Assembly (NCBI GenBank): GCA_048013815.1
Contig: CM106585.1
Coordinates: 8,742,001-8,806,000, forward strand
DNA from: Setoptus koraiensis
Taxonomy: Eukaryota; Arthropoda
Direction of reading: 5' to 3'
DNA: 64,000 bases
Shown here: positions 10,531 through 18,650 of the stretch, piece after piece
Numbering within the stretch: the stretch's first letter is position 1
How the letters are laid out: every line of letters starts with the position of its first letter
The notes under the pieces: generated by a model
Databases searched by the model: none
Told to the model about the DNA's origin: nothing
Seen by the model: the letters and a program-made list of their open reading frames with translations, nothing else
Position numbers and translations under genes: made by a program

Positions 10531-10808
10531 CTCGACTACACTCCGGTCGGGTCAGTGCTAGGGTCTATGCTCAGTAAAATGGCATTGAAAACAAATTGGG
10601 CTAACCGAGGCTATATTTGTTTCGGATAGCCATAGTGTAACGGTTTATTAGTGACAATAATTGCCATTAGTAATAGCCGCTGTGGTAATTGTTGATGAAA
10701 TTATTTTTTGTTGTGTAAACACATTGGCTATTGGAATACATTATTATATAATGCATCATTAAAAACATTTTGATTTTATGTGAGGTGGTAATATCATACA
10801 AATGCGAG

Positions 10809-10816
10809 TATAAAAA
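10809..10816 (+). promoter_or_regulatory. TATA box (TATAAAAA) with TCATTG initiator
   Basis: TATAAAAA followed by an initiator-like TCATTG whose A is at 10838, 29 bases downstream, a canonical arthropod spacing. It would drive the small cysteine-rich peptide gene. Confidence 0.55.
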
Positions 10817-10842
10817 GCTGAAAATTATTGCCCCATCATTGC

Positions 10843-11145
10843 ATGCATTTCATTCATAAATACTTTCAATGTCGTTCATTAACTTTATTTACGATGTCCC
10901 TACTGCTATCATTATTATTATTGGACCAACAACAATTAAACATGACTGAAAAATCTAAATTTGGCTATGAATATAATGGGATATGTATCACAGCTTACGG
11001 ATTTTTAAGTGTAAACACTTGGAAAAAGTTTTGTTACTTGACAACATGCCAACGAAAATGCCTTATTCGAACTAAAAATGTTTATTGCTGTTTTCGGACG
11101 AATGAAACACAAATAAAACTAATCGCCAGATCAGTGCATCTATAA
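10843..11145 (+). CDS. Small secreted six-cysteine peptide, 100 aa precursor
   Basis: The ATG at 10843 gives a basic n-region and a hydrophobic core ([15 protein letters not shown]), a good signal peptide. If transcription starts at 10838 the leader would be only 5 bases, so the in-frame ATG at 10894 (83 aa) is an alternative. The mature part has six cysteines in the order C-x15-C-x4-C-x3-C-x8-CC (GIC ... KFC ... TTC ... RKC ... YCC) and is basic. The double Cys at the end recalls big defensins and beta-defensins, and CxxxC recalls CS-alpha-beta peptides, but the spacing fits neither precisely. An AATAAA overlaps the end of the frame at 11114-11119. Candidate antimicrobial, venom or salivary peptide, by inference only. 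Confidence 0.5.
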   Translation: MHFIHKYFQCRSLTLFTMSLLLSLLLLDQQQLNMTEKSKFGYEYNGICITAYGFLSVNTWKKFCYLTTCQRKCLIRTKNVYCCFRTNETQIKLIARSVHL

Positions 11146-12104
11146 GTGCATTGATCAAATTCAACTAACTCGTAATCAGTCATGACTTATTGAATTATTT
11201 CACCTGAAATTCTTCATGTCCGATACATGGCAATGTCTGCTATGTGTGCCGAGTGTAGTTGTGGCGTACCACCAACTTGTTATACAAATGTTAGACTGCT
11301 CTAACTTCTGATCTAACTTCTATCTGATGAGTGCTGAAAAGAGGACACACACCGACTGCATAATTGTATCAGTGTGATTGATTCCAATTAAATGTGGTCC
11401 TCGTTCAACTTCGTTTCCTTTAGGGCTGAAGACTCCGTTCATACTTGTGTGCCAGACTGTTAGAATAGCGACAGAAACTAACAATAATAATTTCGTTGTC
11501 CACGATTAAGCACAATTTTTTCGCGGCGACTTGATACCCTTGGAAAGTTCATTGTTTTATTGCCGCATCGATGATCCCGATGGAAATATTGAGGTCAACG
11601 CCATCGAGCCGTTACATGAATGCTGACTCAAAATAATTTGTCACCTTTGACAATATCACGGCTGCAAAAAAAAGATCCGGACACTAGCCACATGTAATGC
11701 GTGGAGTATTGTGACAGCAGTGGCGACGTGGAGAGGGGTGAACCGCGCTTGATGCAACCGGTTGCGCAGTCTCGAGGAGTTCAACCCTTTGTTCAACCCT
11801 TTGTTCAACCAAGTTGCCATCCAAAAATCGCGCTCACCTCATTGGCGGTTGATCCGCAACAATAACACACCAATAAAACACAGCAAAAAATTGGATATTA
11901 TTCATATCAGATTAGATTTCATTAGATTCAAAGATCAACCCAAATTAATTAAAAATGAAGGAAAGGCAAAGAAAAAATATCCAAAAAATCAATGCCCCTT
12001 GTAATTTCATTACAAGGCAAAGAAAAAATATCCAAAAAATCATTGCTCATGTAATGAAATTACAATGTAGAATTCAACAAAACAAACACAAAAAAATTAA
12101 TAAA
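11146..12104. other. Intergenic, no gene seen
   Basis: Contains a 50-bp tandem duplication at 11963-12063, listed separately, and no frame with a signature. The 80-codon frame at 11762 reads through the repeat and is not convincing. Confidence 0.5.
11963..12063 (+). repeat. Two-copy 50-bp tandem repeat with inverted ends
   Basis: Copy A 11963-12013 and copy B 12014-12063 share AAGGCAAAGAAAAAATATCC and following bases. The last 13 bases of copy A (GTAATTTCATTAC, 12001-12013) and of copy B (GTAATGAAATTAC, 12051-12063) are exact reverse complements, so this terminal box was flipped in one copy. Confidence 0.85.
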
Positions 12105-12380
12105 ATGGCTAAAAAATCCAAGAGCTCCAGAGCTGTAGAGATATCAAAACACCCATTGCCAACCAACCAAAGCTCACCATGGCCTGTAGGGCCATCAGGT
12201 CTGCCACTGCCAACGGGAACAGGGGACCGGTGGGCCGGGACACGAGAGGGTTATATAGCGGCGTTCGGTTGTGAGCCAACGGGCACCCAAGTAGATCCTT
12301 TATACTTCAACGCACATCCAGACGACTACTGGAAGCCAAACGAAACATCTACTTCCAAACCATACAGTCGTTGGTTATAG
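12105..12380 (+). CDS. Orphan small basic protein, 91 aa
   Basis: I chose the ATG at 12105 because the upstream in-frame part is encoded by the 50-bp tandem repeat. The product starts MAKKSKSSRAVEISKHP and has a Pro-rich middle (SSPWPVGPSGLPLPTGTG) and a compact C-terminal half with aromatic residues (GYIAAFGCEP, DPLYFNAHPDDYW). No signal peptide or membrane span. Codon use is balanced and the frame ends 170 bases before the convergent neprilysin gene. I do not recognise it. Confidence 0.4.
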   Translation: MAKKSKSSRAVEISKHPLPTNQSSPWPVGPSGLPLPTGTGDRWAGTREGYIAAFGCEPTGTQVDPLYFNAHPDDYWKPNETSTSKPYSRWL

Positions 12381-12553
12381 ACGTTCGCCATAGACAAACA
12401 TTAATAACATGCAAGCGAGGTTGACTCTCTACAATCAGTTCTTTGTTTTTATCTTCTTGGCCTTTATTTTTGACTCTTTCTTTTTTGTTCGCCACGAATA
12501 AGAACTTCTTTTCGCTTGCGTGGTATCACTCATACGAGGTTCGTGACGAACAA

Positions 12554-14821
12554 CTACCAGACCGAACACTTCATCGTTGCATTCATCGGCGAGTGAGCAG
12601 GACAATTGAAGTCCCGTATGAACTCTTGTAGATTGGAGAACACAGTGTTGACCCGGAATCTGGCCGGACTGTGGTTGTCTACTTTCATGAGATGCAAAGA
12701 TCCTCTCTCTGTAACATCACCACACCAATTGTTAGCAGTAGAAAGCCAAAATAATTGACTGTTGGTAAGATTGAGAGCTGGTAACGTTGGCTCCTCACCA
12801 TTTTCATTTCTCCATATGTTGTAGCCAATGTAGGCTGCCCTGTAACCTCCCTGGTCAGAAATGTTTTCTCCCAACGTTCGAGTGCCATTCACTCTCATTT
12901 TGGTCACTGGTTCGATGCAGTTGCTGTATTGATCTACCAAACACTGACTACGCCGTTGAAATTCCTTTACTGTTGACGGATGCTTCATTTCACCAGATTT
13001 GCCAAACAAATTATGCACCCTATCAAAATTATGCGTCAATTCATGGCCGATGATGGTACCCAAGGCGCCAAAGTTGATATATTTTGGTCTAAGTTCATCG
13101 TGAAACCAACCCCCCTGCATGATACCCGCAGGTATGAAAATCCTGCCTGAGTTCCAGGCGGTAGAATAGGCCGTTAGCACTTTAACAAATTCGTGATATT
13201 TATCAGTTTTGGTAATGCTCAATGGGGGAATTTTAAACGAAACGGCCAGAGTGTCTAAATTCTGTAGAAAGTCGATATCGGACATGTGTACATCCTTGTA
13301 AAGTTCTTCGATGAAACTATCATTGAGAACTAGTTCTGAGTAGCCTATAATGCTTTCGGTAGCTTGAGTCCTAGCTCGGGCCTCATTTCTCGTTTCGCTA
13401 TCTAGCCAGTGAGCTTTGTCCAACACCCTTAGTAAACCTTTTTTCACATAAGAAATCATTCGATCAATGTGCCTCTTGTTTCTATGATCAAATAATTTCT
13501 CAACATAGACTGAAGCCAAGGGTGCGTGGAAGTATTCTTTGACCACATCAGTACAAATTTTCCATACGGGCCCTGACAGATCGATTTTTGCTAGCCTCTC
13601 GGACAAGCGACCTGTATAAGTTGCGATTCAGACGGCGAATAGATTCAATTGGAGCGCATGAGCTAAATGAGTTCGTCCAGATATTCGGAATGATTATTCG
13701 CATTTCGAACAATAGCCAGGTGATTGGCTGAGATTGTCACAATTGAGTTCGATTGACCTCGATAGTTACCTTGCTCCAGTTTGCCTTGGTTGTGCGCCAT
13801 TAACGTGTCTTCGGCCTATTTGAAAATAAATAAATTAATATTTAATAATTTCTCAGCATTGCAGCAACTACAATCAGGATATTGATCAAACTTTCACTAA
13901 ACGATATGCATATACATCGAAACAGCGATTAGGGTGCGAGACAATGGAGAGTATGCTACTTACTTCGGTCTTCGCTACGCTACCAGAATCGATGAAGTTC
14001 TCCAATTCCTCTTGACTGCTATGAGAAGAAAGCGTCTGATTCGATCTAGGCCGAAGGTTTTCCCAATCTGTGCATTCAATCATAGGAAAAGTCCATGTTA
14101 GTCTTTTGTGATCACCACAATGAACCAGTTGGTGACTATCGCTCAGATCTACTCACCATGATTAAGGCAACTGTCATAGAAAGTTTTTAATTTGCCTATT
14201 ACTGGTTTGTGTATCCCTGAGAGACCGCTCTCGATAAGATTTCTCAATTTTATATCTAGATTGGCATCCATTATTGTATACGGATTCATCATACCATCAA
14301 ACCGGAAGTAGTTGGCATTCAATCTACGAGATTCCATCCAGTTGCCACAGGCGTACTGTCGAAAAAGAAGATGGTGGTATTCTGTGGTGCAATTAAATTG
14401 TCGGAATTTGCTTTTAGAGGATCATTTATGCAAATGTACACTGACCTGGTAGAAGTCTTGACAGGGATCTACATTGCGATCTAAATTTAGTAGTAATTGG
14501 TCCGCTGAGGTGATCAGATAACGTCGGGAATTTTCGAATGAAAATCGTTGAAAAACCTTCGCCATTATTCACATGCGGAGTGATTGTTTGAAGAGTTGAG
14601 ATTGTCTCTTTGGTTATTTTATTCATACCAGCCATGATACAGTTGGGTGTCAAGCAGACTTTTTCACTATGTGAATTATTTGCATCATAGATTCTCTCTA
14701 GTTTTTCATAGCCGTTAGACGAGATAGGCGGCACATGAACTGAATAACTTTTAAGGAGAGGAGCACATAATGAAATCGTAACAACAAGTAAATTCAGAAA
14801 TCTATGCGTGATTCTGTTCAT
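12554..14821 (-). CDS. Neprilysin-like M13 zinc metallopeptidase, six exons, 552 aa
   Basis: Exons on the minus strand: 14821-14629, 14504-14446, 14355-14157, 14067-13964, 13815-13770, 13611-12554; all introns are GT-AG and the joined frame is continuous. A hydrophobic N-terminus (FLNLLVVTISLCAPLL) is a signal peptide or short anchor. The M13 hallmarks follow in order: VCLTPNCIMA, then LDRNVDPCQDFYQ across the exon 2/3 join to YACGNW, FIPAGIM, the zinc motif HELTH (His390, Glu391, His394), GENISD (Glu449, Asp453), HSPARFRV, and the terminal CxxW (CSVW). It should cleave small extracellular peptides. Two oddities: at 552 aa it is about 120-200 residues shorter than usual, the loss lying in the M13_N region between exons 4 and 6, and the substrate-binding NAF/YY motif before the PAG box is not conserved (TAYSTAWNSG). 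An active but narrowed protease is likely; a decoy is possible. Confidence 0.88.
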
Positions 14822-16466
14822 TTTGCAGAATGATTTTCCTTATTACGTGGTCACTGAAGATTAGTTTTGATGGTCAAATTATAGACCTATTTAATAATGT
14901 CTTCAATTGAAACGATGAGTGGTGATTGAATAAACGAGGGAAACTTTGTGTACCTCTTCATGTGTACATACTGAGAAGTTCTACTCATCGTGCCTAATGC
15001 TCTGGAATCTATCTTATTTATAGTATTCATTCAGACACATTTGCTTTGTGGTTAGTTGATTGCTTGTCCCAATTTAGTTTGTATTTTGTTTGTTAGAAGT
15101 CGCAATGAGCTGATTAAATTGATATCCATGATAAAAATTAAACTTTCTCGGCTTGCCTAACTTAACCACATTACCCAATGAACAAGACGATTACCTCATT
15201 ATCGGTAGCCATACCTTATTTCATACGGATAACACAAGTATGATGATCTCCTACCGACGGACTTAGACAATAACATGTTCGATCAAATGAGGAAATAGTA
15301 ATGGCCATAGAAGTAACTTAGATCAACAATCAATCACTTCAGTTATTCTAGTGGCATAGTCATTGGGACTTAATGCTACTGTCGTGTTACCCAGAAACTG
15401 TAATAAGACAATGATCACTTTTTCCAGAGCCAATACCTCGCGTTTCGCGTGCAGCGACGAAGCTCGTTATCATCATCCAGTGAATTCAAATTGACGCTAC
15501 TCACTCAATTTTATCTACTCTTTTATCATGTTGGATGCAACTGCAACGCGAATGTACACAATTCGAGAGCTTGACATGAAGATATCACAAATGACAGGAC
15601 AAAGATAAATGCCGGCACCACCAGCGAATCAGTACTTCTGTTATATCTTGGTCGGAGAGGGGACACGCATCGGATCAAACTGTAAAACTCAGTAATTTTG
15701 TCGAACAAGTGTCTAGTTTGGTTGCCGCATTGAATGGTCGTAACAAAATAAAAATATTGACTGGATTTAATATGACGGTGTTTCGATCGCAATCCGAAAC
15801 AGAATTCATGCAAGCTTTACACAAATGATGATGGTTGACCCTCTGGGCTTTTGGCATTCTTGAGCAACTCGGATAATCGAGACTTCGGGTTGCTATGTCG
15901 AAGTACGAGATCACGAAATAAAAAACCATATCAAGTACGTTTGGTGTACATCCACAGTGAATAGTGATCAATCGAGATCAATCGATCCAATATCAATTAT
16001 TTATTGTATGTGCCAAGACTGGCCTTTATTTTCTATGATGGAAACACGGAGAGGGGAAATGGTCTGGCTAAATCAAGGGAGGAAGGTGCTACGCCGGCGC
16101 ATAACACATGTGTGTGTGTTAAATCAATAATCAACGAGTACCCATGGTGCTGGCCCCAGTTGTAGGGAGAATTTCACGATCATAGTATGTTCCGATTCGC
16201 GATCTCGATGAAATTCAGTCGTTTGTTCTCTCGCTCATCGATACATTACTAGTGAAAGAACTCAAAAGATTTTAAATGGACTTCTCGTAGATGCACCAAG
16301 GCTTCTTCCACGACCTGTAGGAATATGAAGATGGTCATGGACGATCAGACATGTCTTCATCGATAGACTAGTATGAAGGGCAGTCTGTTTCATATTAAAA
16401 CCGGGTATTGCGCACATATTGTCGAATGCCGCTTTGGCTTTTCAATTTCGATGCAACTAGTGTCGA
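14822..16466. other. Intergenic, 1.6 kb; neprilysin promoter region
   Basis: A minus-strand TATA box lies at 15015-15022. Overlapping minus-strand frames at 15526-15971 have several Cys but no family pattern, and one begins without a plausible promoter. Nothing else supported. Confidence 0.5.
15015..15022 (-). promoter_or_regulatory. TATA box of the neprilysin-like gene
   Basis: Minus-strand TATAAATA about 195 bases upstream of the ATG at 14821. Confidence 0.5.
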
Positions 16467-17183
16467 TCATGCTTTGTATCGGATATAGCTTTTAGTAACA
16501 CCCATTAGCTTACTTACACTTTTAACATCTGGATCTTCGCACTGACCGTGCTCTTTGATGATCTCTCTATAGATCTCCGCTGCCTTAGTTGGATCGTTCG
16601 ATATTTTTTGTGCGAAAATGGCTATTTTCAGTTTTGAATCGGGATCGATGCCTCCTACAGTCTCAGCTGCTGTGTGCATCGTAACCGCTCGCCTTTCTGC
16701 TCTATCCATCAGTTCTCCGAGCTCGTCGCTTGAATCTGGGAGTCTAATGGATTTCTCTCTAGCGGATGCATAGGAGGCGCGTAGCATGACATATCGTTTA
16801 CCGAATTTAAAAAGATCAAAAGCTGTAATGTCGGCATGCTGCATCGCTACAGTTGTGTAATAATCCAATTGATCGAGATACACAGGTGATGTAGTCGGCG
16901 GCTCTCTGAAGAGTACTGCAGCCCATTTGCACGCATTTTTATGTGTGGGATCCAATAAAACGGCAAGATCAGCATAATCTTGAGCTTGTTCCAGTGATGA
17001 TTGATCAGTTTTTTCCTCTGCGTGCATATAGTAGGAGGCTCTAGCCAACCGCCACAAAATCTCAGGATCATATCTACGATTGATTGATTTCAGCAGACTA
17101 TAGGCATGTTTGTGGTCACCTTTGTTATGGAAGTCATCAGCCTGAGATAAGCTTGTGGTAATTTCGTCTGGTGTCGCAGCCAT
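16467..17183 (-). CDS. RMDN: RMDN-like (regulator of microtubule dynamics/FAM82) TPR-type protein, 238 aa
   Basis: Single-exon frame with ATG at 17183. Residues 8-110 are two to three TPR-like helical hairpins: an Ala/Asp helix (ADDFHNKGDHKHAYSLLKSI), then the RMDN signature LWRLARASYYM (43-53), then a long helix (QAQDYADLAVLLDPTHKNACKWAAVLF) matching the ALxLD..xxHKWxAI segment of RMDN1-3. RMDN proteins bind microtubules or mitochondria-ER contact sites. The C-terminal half is shorter than the 310-470 residues of animal RMDNs, and a second pair of helices (DPTKAAEIYREIIKE) closes it. There is no N-terminal membrane anchor such as RMDN2/3 carry, so it resembles RMDN1. Family assignment rests on this one strong motif and the TPR pattern. 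Confidence 0.65.
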   Translation of the reverse strand: MAATPDEITTSLSQADDFHNKGDHKHAYSLLKSINRRYDPEILWRLARASYYMHAEEKTDQSSLEQAQDYADLAVLLDPTHKNACKWAAVLFREPPTTSPVYLDQLDYYTTVAMQHADITAFDLFKFGKRYVMLRASYASAREKSIRLPDSSDELGELMDRAERRAVTMHTAAETVGGIDPDSKLKIAIFAQKISNDPTKAAEIYREIIKEHGQCEDPDVKSVSKLMGVTKSYIRYKA

Positions 17184-17840
17184 GTTTTCTGTCGAATTGA
17201 TTGTCGTTTTGGTGAATGGTGAGAGCTTGAACGCTTAGGATTCGAGTTCGTAATACAAATAACTGAATTAACTTTATCTAAATCCTTCGCCTATCAGCGT
17301 ACGTCCGATGGAAAAAATGAATTGGAAATAAATTTTCAAAATTCTCTTGCTACAACTAGCTTCATATTGTCTCATCAGTTGATGGCGCTAAATTATAGCA
17401 AATAGTGCTATATTTTGAGATGCTTTTCTCTTTATACGCTCGACAAACCTTAGGTACCTTATTAGTCATCAATAGCAATGAAAGTAATAGCGCGAGCGGA
17501 ATCGAACCAATCGTTCTACCATACCGCCCATACGACGAAACTGTCTGTACTTCAGTTGAAAAAAGAGATAAGCAACTTGTGGAATAATCGATCGACGCAA
17601 CAGTGTTTTAATGAGAATAAAAGACCACAAAGACGAAAAATTATAGCGAATCAAATGTGCGTGTATGTGATGTTAATAGATCTGATATTAATAGAGCTGT
17701 GCCTCCCACTATCTTGTAGTCCATGGCTCTTGCCTTGGATCATTGTTTCGTTCTGACAAGGTCAACTCTTTCAGCATGAAACCGATTCCAACGTGACTCA
17801 TGCCCATGTGAATTCTCCAGGTTCCCACTGCGGGAGATCC
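17184..17840. other. Intergenic between RMDN-like and truncated heat-shock gene
   Basis: No gene. Contains a lone tRNA B-box (GGTTCGATTCC on the minus strand, 17498-17508) that does not fold into a closed cloverleaf. I find no heat shock element in front of the heat-shock gene that begins at 17841. Confidence 0.5.
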
Positions 17841-18287
17841 ATGGACGATGTCACTGCTGCCATTGGACAATATCAATCTAAGCTTGGACCTGATTTGGAA
17901 GCCGGTGGAATCAAAACAATTCGCACAGAAGACGGTAATTTACAAATGGCCATTGATGTGTCTCAATATAAACCAGAAGAGATCACTGTCAGATTGTGCG
18001 ATGATAATCTAGTGGTGGAGGCCAAAACAGAATCCTCGGAGAATGACTCATATCATAAAAGTGAATTCAAAAGATGGCTCAAGCTTCCTGCTGACTGTAA
18101 ACATGATGCGATAAAGTCAACACTAACACTAGACAAGAAGCTTCTCATTGAGGTTCCCATGTCAAAACCAATACGGGAAAATCGCTCGCGAACAATACCT
18201 ATTGAAGTCCAGCCGCAAGCAGAAGCTTTAGAGTCGGCTAGAGATGGCAACGAAAAGCAAACTGAAGAGGCTAACAAAAAGCAATGA
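17841..18287 (+). CDS. Small heat shock protein copy, 5'-truncated duplicate (148 aa)
   Basis: The first ATG in frame is 17841; the frame is open upstream only from a GTG and that part is unrelated. The product has the alpha-crystallin domain (from about MAIDVSQYKPEEITVRLCDD through LKLPADCKHDAI and LTLDKKLLIEVPM) and the C-terminal I-x-I motif (TIPIEV) that docks chaperone subunits. It is nearly identical to the full-length copy at 22879-23508: I see only two amino-acid differences (GPDLEAG versus GTDLEAG; PIREN versus PIAEN). It lacks the other copy's first 61 residues and its heat-shock-element promoter, because homology begins exactly at this ATG. It may be a silent duplicate or a short sHSP under a new promoter; the intact frame after duplication argues for recent origin, gene conversion or use. 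Confidence 0.8.
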   Translation: MDDVTAAIGQYQSKLGPDLEAGGIKTIRTEDGNLQMAIDVSQYKPEEITVRLCDDNLVVEAKTESSENDSYHKSEFKRWLKLPADCKHDAIKSTLTLDKKLLIEVPMSKPIRENRSRTIPIEVQPQAEALESARDGNEKQTEEANKKQ

Positions 18288-18466
18288 GAGCCTACAATTT
18301 GTAAGAAATCTGTCAGATATCAAATATTAATAAAGAATCATTTGGAGAGAAATACAAATAATCTTGCGTTCAGTCTTTTTTTCTTTGCTTGCCAAATGAA
18401 AATCTCCCTTAGTATTCTATGGATTTAGGCCTAATTTTTTGTTTCTGAGGTATTCTGATTCCTCCT
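17841..18466 (+). repeat. Inverted repeat, left arm (sHSP duplication)
   Basis: Matches 22700-23325 in reverse orientation over 626 bases each, by eye above 95 percent identical, covering the sHSP coding region from its internal ATG, the 3' UTR and about 120 bases beyond the poly(A) signal. The match ends at CCTCCT on the right. Confidence 0.9.
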
Positions 18467-18650
18467 GGGGGTGATTCTCGTCCGATATTCAGCTTGACCC
18501 ATGATATTCAATTGGACGAGAATGAACATGCCAAGATCGAATGAGTTGTATTTTTTCGATTATAAAACTTTGGAAGCTGCAAGAGCGAAGAGAAGTTAAT
18601 TAAAATCCATGAAGTGAGTAATTTATTTGTTCGTAAAAGCTTTCGGACAA

